Positions 34,022 through 42,744 of a stretch of DNA of 64,000 nucleotides are shown piece by piece. Made by a program: the position numbers and the translations under genes. Each line of letters begins with the position of its first letter. The stretch's first letter is position 1. Under the pieces are notes generated by a model that did no database searches, was not told where the DNA came from, and saw only the letters and a program-made list of their open reading frames with translations. This stretch comes from Clostridium sp. (GTDB lineage Bacteria > Bacillota > Clostridia > Lachnospirales > Lachnospiraceae). The stretch covers positions 1 through 64,000 of the forward strand of contig JAETQD010000002.1 in the NCBI GenBank assembly GCA_021770825.1. The letters are read 5' to 3'.

Positions 34022-34050
34022 TTGTTATTTAAAGGAAACTATGGTATGAT
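34022..34050 (+). promoter_or_regulatory. SigA promoter of pucR
   Basis: TTGTTA (34022-34027), 17-bp spacer, TATGAT (34045-34050). The palindrome is about 20 bp upstream of the -35. GCGAGGTAGCTAAC precedes the ATG at 34091. Confidence 0.65.
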
Positions 34051-34090
34051 ATTATTAAAAATATTGTTCTTTTTCTGCGAGGTAGCTAAC

Positions 34091-35683
34091 ATGGTTTTTA
34101 CACTTGAAAATTTCATCAATGACTGCGGGTTCTCCGGTATCCGTCTTCTTACCTGTAAGGACAAGCTGGACTCCCCTGTGGTGGGCGTAAATGTCATTGA
34201 TAATCCCGATGTAACTCAGTGGGTAAAGCCCGGGGAAATGGTCTTGACGACAGGCTATTTTTTTGCCAATGATTTAAACCTCCAGACCAATGTAATCATG
34301 AATTTAAAAGCCGCCGGATGCAGCGCACTCTGCATTAAGCTGAAGCGTTTTTTCCCGGATGATCCGGAAATTCTCATACAAACGGCCGAAAAAGCCGGGC
34401 TTCCGGTTGTTTCCATTCCTGTGGAATACACTTTCTCTGAGATCACCAAAAAAATCCACGAACAATTGGATAACAGTCAGGTCCGGAAAATTCAGCAGGA
34501 ACAGATTCTTTTCGATTCTCTTTTAAATGCCTTCCAGTCGGACAATCCGCTGGAAACCAGCCTGAAGCTGTTATCCAATTTCCTGTCCCTGTCTTTATTT
34601 ATTGTAGACAGCCAGCTCCAGTGCCTTTCCTTTTTCCTGCGGCCGGAGGATCGGGAGCTTCTTTCTGCAACGGATACCCTGTTATTAAAGGCCCCTGATT
34701 TAAAAAAGAATCCAATTCCCATAGACGCCGTATCCCAGCGGACAGTGACCATTCTCTCCCGGGAACAGCATGTCACTCTGATTCCTTTTCCCAATCAGGT
34801 GCATTTTCTCTGCATTCTGAAGGAGGCCAAAGAGCTTCCCATGCCTTTGGTGCAGCGCGCCATGAAGTTTTTCCTCTTCCCGAAAGAACGGCTTCAGAAA
34901 ACGCCTATTAATCTTTCCGAATATTACCGGGATTTCTTCCGTATTCTGCTGTCGGGAGATAAGAAGAAGAAAACGGCTGTGAATCAGATCTGCGAGTATT
35001 ACGGCTACCCCCACTGCAAGGCACAGCTCTGCATCTTGTTTTCCCTGCGCCCCAAAGAGGATTCCTGCCAGCTTCAGGCACCGATTGTTTTCTTAAAGGA
35101 GATTTTACATAACCGCTCCGTGAAGCCGTCCTCTTATTTTCTGGCACCCTACCAGAGACAGATCTGTCTGTTTCTCCTTTCCGACGGAGAAGACTGCTAT
35201 CAGACTGCCTTCCAGTGTGTGGACGACTTCCAGAAAAAATACTATTCTTCCTTTGTAGCCGGAATCAGCCAAGTCATCCAGGGTGACCGGGAAATCATAA
35301 AAACCTATGAGCAGGCAGCCTTTCTTCTTACCCTGGCGGACATCTTCCCCTCCAGAAGTTCCTTTTTCTTTAAGGACTATGTACTATTCTGGCATGTGAA
35401 AGAGCTTTCTGCCGAAAATAAATATAAAATTTACCAGGATACGGTAAAACCCCTGGTAGATTATGACGCAGAAAACAATTCCTGTCTCGTTGACACTCTG
35501 GTGCAGTACTTTGATGCCCGCTTCAATGCCTCTCTGGCAGCCAAGCAGCTTTATGTACACCGGAACACCTTTTTAAAACGGATGCAGAAGATCGGGGAAC
35601 TGGTTTCCTTTGACCAGGATAACATCAACAGTCTCCTGTCTCTTTACTATGGAATCTGCATCTATCTCACAGAACGATATTAA
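34091..35683 (+). CDS. pucR: PucR-family transcriptional regulator
   Basis: Regulator of 530 aa. Residues 1 to about 125 are the PucR (purine catabolism) N-terminal domain (VKPGEMVLTTGYFF, GLPVVSIPVEYTF). A GGDEF-like/CdaR middle region follows, and residues about 470-525 are the PucR C-terminal helix-turn-helix (FNASLAAKQLYVHRNTFLKRM). The frame is open from 33833, but ATG 34091 has a ribosome site and starts the domain. B. subtilis PucR controls purine degradation and senses allantoin-like intermediates. Here it is the only regulator in the ureide island and the obvious candidate for the operators nearby. It is cotranscribed with the ggt-like gene 21 nt downstream. Confidence 0.9.
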   Translation: MVFTLENFINDCGFSGIRLLTCKDKLDSPVVGVNVIDNPDVTQWVKPGEMVLTTGYFFANDLNLQTNVIMNLKAAGCSALCIKLKRFFPDDPEILIQTAEKAGLPVVSIPVEYTFSEITKKIHEQLDNSQVRKIQQEQILFDSLLNAFQSDNPLETSLKLLSNFLSLSLFIVDSQLQCLSFFLRPEDRELLSATDTLLLKAPDLKKNPIPIDAVSQRTVTILSREQHVTLIPFPNQVHFLCILKEAKELPMPLVQRAMKFFLFPKERLQKTPINLSEYYRDFFRILLSGDKKKKTAVNQICEYYGYPHCKAQLCILFSLRPKEDSCQLQAPIVFLKEILHNRSVKPSSYFLAPYQRQICLFLLSDGEDCYQTAFQCVDDFQKKYYSSFVAGISQVIQGDREIIKTYEQAAFLLTLADIFPSRSSFFFKDYVLFWHVKELSAENKYKIYQDTVKPLVDYDAENNSCLVDTLVQYFDARFNASLAAKQLYVHRNTFLKRMQKIGELVSFDQDNINSLLSLYYGICIYLTERY

Positions 35684-35703
35684 CCGGAAAGAGGTTCTTA
35701 CTT

Positions 35704-37320
35704 ATGAATATTTCTTTTGATCCACTCAGATACCGCTATCCATCCAGACGGAGCCTGGTATACGGCCGCCGCGGAATGGTCTGTACCTCCCAGCCTCTGG
35801 CTGCCCAGGCCGGGCTGGATATTTTAAAAGAGGGCGGCAATGCCTTTGACGCTGCCCTGGCAACAGCCGCCTGCTTAACAGTGGTGGAACCCATGTCCTG
35901 CAATATGGGCGGCGATGGCTTTGCCTTAATCTGGCATGAAGGAAAGCTTTACGGCTTAAATGCCAGCGGACCTGCTCCTGCGCTCTTAAGCGTAGATGCC
36001 CTAAAGCAGGCCGGATATAAGGAAATGCCGAAATTCGGCTGGGAAGCTGTGACAGTTCCCGGCGTAACCTCCGGCTGGGCCGAAATCAACAAACGGTTCG
36101 GAAAGCTTCCTCTTACGGAAATTTTTGCCCCGGCCATCTCTTACGCCGAGGAGGGCTTTCCCGTATCGCCGACCATCTCCGCACTCTGGAAACGGGATTT
36201 TCAGGTTTTAAAGGATAACACAGACCCTGAATTTTTCCGTTTATGGGCGGCAGATTTCTCCCTGGACGGACGTCCGCCTGCGGCAGGAGAAGTTGTGCGT
36301 TTCCCCGGTATGGCAAAAACCTTACGGGAACTGGCAGCCACAAACTGCGAGTCCTTCTACCGCGGAGACCTGGCAGACCGGATGGATGCCTACTCAAAGG
36401 AAACTGGCGGATATTTAAGAAAGGAAGATCTGGCCTCCTACCGCGCCCAGTGGGTGGAGCCCATTACCACAAACTACAAAGGCTATGACGTGTGGGAAAT
36501 TCCGCCCAACGGACACGGAATTGTGGTGTTAATGGCCCTGAATATTCTGGAGACCATGGATGTGACAAAGGGACGGGAGGATGCCGATGTGATTCACCGC
36601 CAGATGGAGGCTTTAAAGTTAGCCTTCTCCGACGGCAAGAGATATGTGACCGATCCGGCTTACATGAAGCCTACGGTGGAACAGCTCTTATCCAGAGACT
36701 ATGCCGCCAAACGCCGGGAGCTGATCGGAAGCGAAGCCATGGACCCGAAACCGGGAACTCCCTACTGCGGCGACACCATCTACTTAAACGCCGCCGATGG
36801 AGACGGCAATATGATCAGCTATATTCAATCCATTTACTGTCCCTTCGGCTCCGGCATCACCCTGCCGGGAACCGGAATTTTATTCCAGAACCGCGGACAT
36901 AATTTTACCATGGACGAAACTATGGAAAACTGCGTTGCCCCGAGAAAGAAGCCCTATCACACCATCATCCCCGGCTTCCTTTCCAAGGATGGACAGGCCA
37001 TTGGCCCCTTTGGCGTCATGGGCGGCTTCATGCAGCCCCAGGGCCATGTTCAGGTTCTAATGAATATGATTGACTTTCATATGAATCCCCAGGAAGCGTT
37101 GGATGCTCCCCGCTGGATGTGGACCGGGGGAAAGGATATTTCCATCGAGCCCGGCTTTGGCGCCGATACCATCTATAAGCTGACACGTATGGGGCACAAT
37201 ATGAATATTCCCAACAACAACCTAAGCTTCGGCCGCGGCCAGATCATCATAAGAAATGAGGACGGTACCCTCTGCGGTGCCACTGAGCCCAGAACCGACG
37301 GTACTGTGGCTGTCTGGTAA
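35704..37320 (+). CDS. Gamma-glutamyltransferase-like Ntn hydrolase, cytosolic
   Basis: Ntn-hydrolase of the GGT family (538 aa). The predicted nucleophile after autoproteolysis is Thr358 in CGDTIYLNAADGDGN. The large subunit shows GGNAFDAALATAACLTVVEP and NMGGDGFALIW. The usual small-subunit GSPGG motif is replaced by VMGGFMQPQG, as in YwrD-like and cephalosporin-acylase-like members. There is no signal peptide, so it acts inside the cell. It follows pucR by 21 nt. Amide cleavage of a ureide, gamma-glutamyl or oxamyl compound are possible roles; none can be read from sequence. Confidence 0.88.
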   Translation: MNISFDPLRYRYPSRRSLVYGRRGMVCTSQPLAAQAGLDILKEGGNAFDAALATAACLTVVEPMSCNMGGDGFALIWHEGKLYGLNASGPAPALLSVDALKQAGYKEMPKFGWEAVTVPGVTSGWAEINKRFGKLPLTEIFAPAISYAEEGFPVSPTISALWKRDFQVLKDNTDPEFFRLWAADFSLDGRPPAAGEVVRFPGMAKTLRELAATNCESFYRGDLADRMDAYSKETGGYLRKEDLASYRAQWVEPITTNYKGYDVWEIPPNGHGIVVLMALNILETMDVTKGREDADVIHRQMEALKLAFSDGKRYVTDPAYMKPTVEQLLSRDYAAKRRELIGSEAMDPKPGTPYCGDTIYLNAADGDGNMISYIQSIYCPFGSGITLPGTGILFQNRGHNFTMDETMENCVAPRKKPYHTIIPGFLSKDGQAIGPFGVMGGFMQPQGHVQVLMNMIDFHMNPQEALDAPRWMWTGGKDISIEPGFGADTIYKLTRMGHNMNIPNNNLSFGRGQIIIRNEDGTLCGATEPRTDGTVAVW

Positions 37321-37349
37321 ATTACGGCAGCCTCTTGCCTGGAATAAAG

Positions 37350-37409
37350 AAAAGAATCTCCGCATAAGATAGACCAGAAATAATCTGGCTTCTTAAAGGA
37401 GATTCTTTT
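37350..37409 (+). terminator. Terminator after ggt-like gene, overlapping next ribosome site
   Basis: AAAAGAATCTCC (37350-37361) and GGAGATTCTTTT (37398-37409) form a perfect 12-bp stem. A small inner hairpin (CCAGA/TCTGG) lies in the loop and T residues follow. The right arm also contains the AAGGAG ribosome site of the 85-aa reading frame starting at 37412. Confidence 0.7.
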
Positions 37410-37411
37410 TT

Positions 37412-37669
37412 ATGAAAATAAGAAACGTTTTGTCCCGGCTTCCGGAAAATGCGGTTTTCTGGCTTCTTCTGTTTTCCCTGGCCGCCGGGTCTGCTGCTTC
37501 TTTATATGGAAAAATCACAGACCGGGCAGCTTTGGAGCAGGTCAGCACGGAACATTATTCTGCTGCCCCTGCTGCCAACAGCCGGTCTGTGATTTCCATA
37601 AAAGACTATCTGTCTTCCGATCTTCCCTATCCCTGCCGGATTTATAAAACCCATGTGGGAATCCGGTAA
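37412..37669 (+). CDS. Small hypothetical membrane-anchored protein
   Basis: An 85-aa frame with one N-terminal hydrophobic helix (FWLLLFSLAAGSAASLYG, about residues 17-34) and a polar C-terminal part; no family recognised. AAAGGAGATTC precedes the ATG at good spacing, but this sequence is also the 3' arm of a terminator hairpin. Inside the frame a 19-bp inverted repeat lies around 37505-37605 (TATGGAAA-ATCACAGACCGG type arms), unusual for coding DNA. It ends 7 nt before the convergent deacetylase gene. It may be a real small secreted or anchored protein or a chance frame. Confidence 0.4.
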   Translation: MKIRNVLSRLPENAVFWLLLFSLAAGSAASLYGKITDRAALEQVSTEHYSAAPAANSRSVISIKDYLSSDLPYPCRIYKTHVGIR

Positions 37670-37676
37670 GGTATTT

Positions 37677-38834
37677 TTACGGCCGGAAATGATGGTAGGC
37701 CTGGCCCGGCTGCATACCGCCCCTGAAGCTTGCCAGCTCACTGACTGTCACAAGCTGATACCCCCGGTTGATGAGCTCCGGAATCAGCACAGCGGCCGCC
37801 TCTGCTGAGGCACCGTAAAGGTCATGCATTAAGATAATATCGCCGTCCCGGACATTGCCAAGCACCGTGTTCACAGTCTGTCCTGCATTTCTGGTCTTCC
37901 AGTCCAGGGTGTCAATGGACCAGAATACTGCGGGAACGCCTTTCTGGGCCAGGGCTGCCTTGGATGCATCGTTGATGAATCCTCCCGGCGGACGCATGAT
38001 TACTGTCTGGACTCCTGCAATACTGGCCAGGGTCTGGTCCACCCGGTCCAGATTGGCCTGCAGGGCGGTTCCCGACAGGGAGGTAATGTAGGTGTGGTCC
38101 CAGGTATGGCTTGCCGGTTCACAGCCCAGGTCCACCATGCGCTTCACAGTGGCCGGATAGCTTCCCATGCGGTTTCCAACCATGAAAAAGGTTGCCCTTG
38201 CATCGTTGGCCTCCAGCACATCCAGAATTCCTGCGGTGTACTTGGATGGTCCGTCGTCAAAGGTTAAAGCCACCATTGGCTTCGACGGGTCAATCACTCT
38301 GCCCTCCGGCTCCGGTTCCGGCGGCATTCCGGCATCCTTTGCCGTCACCGCAATCCGGATTCCGTCCACCCGCAGGCCGCAGCCCTCCTGTCCGGCCGTC
38401 TCACCGTTCATCACCAGGCCGGTCCAGGTTCCGCTTTGAAGAACCGAATAATATAAATCATAATTTTCCGCCAACTGGCCCGTAAGCTTCATTCTCACGG
38501 CCTCCAGCGGTTTATTTGTATCCATTGTTCCTGTCTCGCCATAATTTTCCTGCCAGTCCAGCCAGCCGGAACCGCTTAAATTTACCTGATAGGCTATGGT
38601 TCCAGTCATGCCCTGGGGCTGGTTTCTCAAGGACGCCTTCATGGCTGTCACATAGGAATCTGCCGGAGCACTCCGGTACGCATTATCTGTTCCGCCCTCG
38701 TCCCAGCCTTTTCCGTATAAGTACATTCCAAAGACGGCCTTCATTTCCTCTTCCGCATAGGCGGGAAAGGAAGCAGATACCGCTCCTGCCAGCACAAAAA
38801 ACGCCAGCATCATTCTCACAAAATATTTTTTCAT
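37677..38834 (-). CDS. Secreted polysaccharide deacetylase with ChW repeat
   Basis: Exported carbohydrate esterase 4 (385 aa). A signal peptide (MKKYFVRMMLAFFVLAG, cleavage near AYA-EE) precedes clostridial hydrophobic W (ChW) sequence at about 60-165 (GSGWLDWQENYGETGT, LRVDGIRI). The NodB domain begins near 190, with ALTFDDGPS (Asp-Asp), SHTWDHTY (His-x3-His) and RPPGG; DTLDW and LMHD complete the active-site motifs. It probably deacetylates peptidoglycan or an exopolysaccharide at the surface. SD GAGGAGG before the ATG. It follows the small HD hydrolase gene closely on the same strand. Confidence 0.92.
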   Translation of the reverse strand: MKKYFVRMMLAFFVLAGAVSASFPAYAEEEMKAVFGMYLYGKGWDEGGTDNAYRSAPADSYVTAMKASLRNQPQGMTGTIAYQVNLSGSGWLDWQENYGETGTMDTNKPLEAVRMKLTGQLAENYDLYYSVLQSGTWTGLVMNGETAGQEGCGLRVDGIRIAVTAKDAGMPPEPEPEGRVIDPSKPMVALTFDDGPSKYTAGILDVLEANDARATFFMVGNRMGSYPATVKRMVDLGCEPASHTWDHTYITSLSGTALQANLDRVDQTLASIAGVQTVIMRPPGGFINDASKAALAQKGVPAVFWSIDTLDWKTRNAGQTVNTVLGNVRDGDIILMHDLYGASAEAAAVLIPELINRGYQLVTVSELASFRGGMQPGQAYHHFRP

Positions 38835-38855
38835 ATTCTTTGGTTCCTCCTCTGC

Positions 38856-39386
38856 TTACCCGAACAATTCTTTAAACAGCCAGACCGCCTCCTCATAGGC
38901 GCGCTCTCCCCGGAATTCTGAAAGCTGCTCCAGAACACCCCGGTAGTACCATTCATGCTCTTTTTTATCCTTTTCCCGGAATTTCAGCCATACACTCTCG
39001 CCTTTTTCCAGGTGTTCTGCCGCAGTACTCCTTAAATTGCTTAATTTATCCCCCAGACAGATCATTTTCACATCCCGTCCGGCAGTTTTTAACCGGTCAA
39101 TGGTGGCCTGCTTCCGTTCCTTCCACGTCTTTGATTTGTCCTCGCTTTCCGCCTGTACCAGATCGGCCACGCGGGTTCCGAACTCCGTCTTAAGCTCCTC
39201 GTATGTAACGCCTGCATCCTCAATCACATCATGGAGCAGGGCTGCACTGATGACCTCCGGATCGGATGTCATGCCGGAGACAATCACTGCTGCCTCCTGC
39301 GGGTGGATGCTGTATGGAATACAGGTTCCCTTTCTCATCTTTCCTTCATGTGCCTTAGCCGAAAACTCTGCCGCTTTCCTTATCAT
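38856..39386 (-). CDS. Mesh1-like HD hydrolase (RelA/SpoT hydrolase-type domain)
   Basis: Stand-alone HD protein (176 aa) resembling the (p)ppGpp hydrolase domain of Rel. The His in YSIHPQEAA, ALLHDVIEDAG and the later DKLSNLRS match the metal- and nucleotide-binding pattern of small alarmone hydrolases. There is no synthetase domain. It may trim (p)ppGpp or a related nucleotide and would act alongside the long Rel at 8219-10501, which is inference. It sits between mscS-like and deacetylase genes; CCGGAGGAAGG precedes the ATG. Confidence 0.82.
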   Translation of the reverse strand: MIRKAAEFSAKAHEGKMRKGTCIPYSIHPQEAAVIVSGMTSDPEVISAALLHDVIEDAGVTYEELKTEFGTRVADLVQAESEDKSKTWKERKQATIDRLKTAGRDVKMICLGDKLSNLRSTAAEHLEKGESVWLKFREKDKKEHEWYYRGVLEQLSEFRGERAYEEAVWLFKELFG

Positions 39387-39423
39387 AACCGTTCCTTCCT
39401 CCGGATTTCTCCCGGTTTCGCCG

Positions 39424-40284
39424 TTATTGATTCCCTTTCACATGAACACTGAGCTGATTGTACGGTATTTCAATGCCTTCCCGGTCAAATGTAAGCTTGA
39501 TTTCCTCCAGGATATCCCAGCGCGCCTGCCAGTAATCCTCGGTGCTGGTCCATCCGCGGGCGCTTAAGTTGACACTGCTCTCCCCAAGACTGTCCACAAC
39601 CACCAGAATCCCGTCCTGGTTTCGGACGGCCGGATGCTGCTCGAATATGGTCCTTAAAACCTCCTTGGCGTGCCGCAGATCTGATGTATAGCTGATTCCC
39701 ACAGTGAGTACAAGCCGTTTTGTCTTCATACTGCTGGTGTTTACCAATGCCGAATTGGCCAGGCTGTTGTTGGGAATCACGATCATCTTATTTTCTACGG
39801 TATAGAGGGTTGTATACACAAGGCCAATGGATTCCACCGTTCCCTCCCCATTGGAGGAAGAAATATAATCTCCCACCTTGAAGGGCTTGAGAAACAGAAT
39901 CAAAACGCCTCCGGCAAAGTTGGCCAGGGTATTCTGCATGGCCAGGCTGGTTGCCAGGGTGACGGAGCCCACAACCGCCACCAGGGAGGTGGACTGGATT
40001 CCTATTTCCTCTGCCGCAACGAAAACCAGAAGCCCCAAAAGAACCGCATATAAAAGGGCATCCAGAAACTTCCTGAGAGTAATTTCCATCCCGGCCCGCT
40101 CCATGGAGCGGCCCATGCCTTTTCTGACCTTTTTTATGATCTTTAAGCCGATGAACACAAGCAGGACTGCGACCAAAAGACGCAATCCTGCTTTCATAAG
40201 CCATTCTCCCAGCTCCCCAAAGGCATTCACAAGATATTCTGATTTCACACTGATTGCTTCCGCTGCGGGAACTGTATGTTCCAA
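39424..40284 (-). CDS. mscS: Small-conductance mechanosensitive channel (MscS family)
   Basis: MscS-type channel of 286 aa. Three transmembrane segments (about 28-48, 72-92, 98-125) are followed by the pore-lining TM3 pattern (VGSVTLATSLAMQNTLANFAGGVLILF), the beta domain (FKVGDYISS) and the cytoplasmic alpha/beta domain. It protects against hypo-osmotic shock. The likely start is TTG at 40284, since GGAGGAG lies 6 nt upstream; it begins 3 nt after the glgB stop, so the two are coupled. Confidence 0.93.
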   Translation of the reverse strand: MEHTVPAAEAISVKSEYLVNAFGELGEWLMKAGLRLLVAVLLVFIGLKIIKKVRKGMGRSMERAGMEITLRKFLDALLYAVLLGLLVFVAAEEIGIQSTSLVAVVGSVTLATSLAMQNTLANFAGGVLILFLKPFKVGDYISSSNGEGTVESIGLVYTTLYTVENKMIVIPNNSLANSALVNTSSMKTKRLVLTVGISYTSDLRHAKEVLRTIFEQHPAVRNQDGILVVVDSLGESSVNLSARGWTSTEDYWQARWDILEEIKLTFDREGIEIPYNQLSVHVKGNQ

Positions 40285-40287
40285 CTG

Positions 40288-42666
40288 CTACTCCTCCTTC
40301 TCCTGCTTTGAAGTTTTCTTTATGAGCTTTTCCACTGTTTTCGACAGCCGTCCCAGGGGCTTTTTCCCCTTTTCTTCCTCTGTCTTTCCTGTCTTTTTTG
40401 CTGCCGCAGGCTTTTTCACCTCTTCCTCCGCAGGGGTTCCCTGGAACACACAGACCCCAAGAGGCGGCAGATTGATGGTGATGGAGTTCTCCCTGGCATC
40501 CCATTCTTCTTTTTTGGATACCTTCACCCGTGGATTTACCATGCCGCTTCCGCCGAACTGGACAGCATCGCTGTTTAAAATTTCCTTGTATTTTCCGGCA
40601 AAGGGTACGCCCAGACGGAACTTTTCATGGGCCACCGGAACAAAGTTGCAGACGAATACCAGTGTCTCCTCCGGCTTCTTTGTCTTTCTGGTAAAAATCG
40701 CGATATTTTCTTTATCGTATGTGCAGTTAATCCATTCAAAGCCCTCCGGCTCGTAATCAAGCTGAGAGAGGGCCGGCTGTGTCCGGTACAGGTGGTTTAA
40801 GGCTTTCACATAGTCCTGCATCTGTTTGTGGACCGGATACTGTAAAAGCTCCCACTCCAGGCTCTTATTCTCATTCCATTCATCCATCTGGCCGAAGTCC
40901 TGGCCCATGAACAAAAGTTTCTTTCCGGGATGGCCAATCATGAAGCCGTAAGCCGCCCTTAAATTGGCAAACTTCTTCTCCTGGGTTTCTCCCGGCATCT
41001 TTCCTGCCATGGAGCCTTTGCCGTGAACCACCTCATCATGGGAGAATACAAGAATGAAATTCTCACTGTATGCATACAGCATGCTGAAGGTCAGCTCACC
41101 GTAATGCTGGTTTCTAAAATAGGGGTCGCACTGCATGTATTTAAGGAAGTCATTCATCCAGCCCATGTTCCACTTATAGTCGAAGCCCAGACCGCCTTCC
41201 TTCACGTCTCCGGTGATTCTCGGCCATGCGGTGGATTCCTCAGCAATTAACATGGCACCCTTTACTTCCCTGGAGAAGATGGAATTTAAGTGTTTTAAAA
41301 ACTCCACGGCCTCCAGATTTTCATGGCCGCCGTAGATATTGGCCACCCATTCTCCTGCATTTTTTCCATAATCCAGATACAGCATGGAAGCCACTGCATC
41401 CATACGGATTCCGTCGGCATGGTACTCCTTCGCCCAGAACAGCGCATTGGAGATTAAGAAGTTGGAGACCTGCGGCCTTCCGTAATTGTAGATCAGGGTG
41501 CCCCAGTGGGGATGGGCTCCCTGGCGCGGATCCCGGTGCTCGTACAGGCATGTGCCGTCAAAGGCAGCCAGTCCGTGGGCATCCCTTGGGAAGTGGGCCG
41601 GAACCCAGTCCAGAATCACACCGATTCCCTCTTTATGCATATGGTCCATGAAGGCCTTAAAGTCGTCCGGGGTTCCATAACGGCTGGTGGGCGCATAGTA
41701 TCCTGTCACCTGATAGCCCCAGGAGGCATCCAGAGGATGCTCCATCACCGGAAGCAGCTCCACATGGGTATACCCCATTTTCTTCACATAGGCGGACAGC
41801 TTTTCGGCAATCTCTCTGTAATTGTAAAACTGGCTTCCATTGATTTCCTTTCCGTTTTCATCCACGGAAATTTCCTTCTGCATCCAGGAGCCCAGATGAA
41901 CCTCGTAAATGGACATGGGCTTTTCCCGGCCGCTCTCTTTGGCGCGGGTCTCCATCCAGCCTTTATCTTCCCACTTATACTGCCCCAGATCCCAGACCAC
42001 CGATGCAGTGTCCGGACGCAGCTCCGCATAGCTTCCATAGGGGTCCGATTTCAGCATGGGGTCCCCGGCCTTTGTCTTTACTTCATATTTATATATGGTT
42101 CCGGCCTTCAGCCCGGGAATGAACAGCTCATAAATTCCCGATTCCCCGAGCCGCTTCATCTGATGGCGTCTTCCGTCCCAGAAGTTAAAGGTTCCTACCA
42201 CGCTGACCCGCATGGCTCCCGGCGCCCACACCGCAAAGTGAACGCCCTTGACTCCATTTTCTGAAACCACATGAGCCCCCAGCACTTCATAGGAATTGTA
42301 GAAAATACCTGCCTCAAATTTCTTGATGTCCTCGTCTTTGAATCTGGAGTGGAAACGGTAGGAATAGGGATCCTCAAATTCCTCGCGGTCTCCGTTTTTA
42401 TATTCCGCAATGAATTTATAGGGTTCCAGCTCCCGCTTGTCCTCAATCAGCACGGCAAAGAAGCCGTTTTCATCGGCCATCTCCATGGGAATCTTTTCTT
42501 TTCCCAGTTTCACTGTCATGGCCTTTGCATTGGGAATATAGGCCTGAATCAGAAGCCCTTCTTTTACCACATGGGCGCCCAAAAGCCGTCCCGGATCCCT
42601 GGCCTCCGAATACACCAGTTCCTCAATTCCTGCCCAGTCCATCATGTCATAAAGAATTTTCTCCAT
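40288..42666 (-). CDS. glgB: 1,4-alpha-glucan branching enzyme
   Basis: GH13 glycogen branching enzyme (792 aa). An N-terminal segment plus CBM48 (GVHFAVWAPGAMRVSVVG) precedes the barrel, with DWVPAHF, DGIRMDAVAS (nucleophile Asp), AEESTAWP (acid Glu) and FSHDEVVHGKGS. Beyond the usual C-terminal beta domain is a Lys/Glu-rich tail of about 50 residues (KKPAAAKKTGKTEEEKG) not needed for catalysis. No other glycogen gene is nearby, unlike classic glg operons. SD GGGGGGAT before the ATG. Confidence 0.95.
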   Translation of the reverse strand: MEKILYDMMDWAGIEELVYSEARDPGRLLGAHVVKEGLLIQAYIPNAKAMTVKLGKEKIPMEMADENGFFAVLIEDKRELEPYKFIAEYKNGDREEFEDPYSYRFHSRFKDEDIKKFEAGIFYNSYEVLGAHVVSENGVKGVHFAVWAPGAMRVSVVGTFNFWDGRRHQMKRLGESGIYELFIPGLKAGTIYKYEVKTKAGDPMLKSDPYGSYAELRPDTASVVWDLGQYKWEDKGWMETRAKESGREKPMSIYEVHLGSWMQKEISVDENGKEINGSQFYNYREIAEKLSAYVKKMGYTHVELLPVMEHPLDASWGYQVTGYYAPTSRYGTPDDFKAFMDHMHKEGIGVILDWVPAHFPRDAHGLAAFDGTCLYEHRDPRQGAHPHWGTLIYNYGRPQVSNFLISNALFWAKEYHADGIRMDAVASMLYLDYGKNAGEWVANIYGGHENLEAVEFLKHLNSIFSREVKGAMLIAEESTAWPRITGDVKEGGLGFDYKWNMGWMNDFLKYMQCDPYFRNQHYGELTFSMLYAYSENFILVFSHDEVVHGKGSMAGKMPGETQEKKFANLRAAYGFMIGHPGKKLLFMGQDFGQMDEWNENKSLEWELLQYPVHKQMQDYVKALNHLYRTQPALSQLDYEPEGFEWINCTYDKENIAIFTRKTKKPEETLVFVCNFVPVAHEKFRLGVPFAGKYKEILNSDAVQFGGSGMVNPRVKVSKKEEWDARENSITINLPPLGVCVFQGTPAEEEVKKPAAAKKTGKTEEEKGKKPLGRLSKTVEKLIKKTSKQEKEE

Positions 42667-42744
42667 AATCTATCCCCCCGCTTCATAAGATTTTTCGTTC
42701 TTAATTATTTCCATTTTACCATCTTACATGTCCCGATACAAGCA

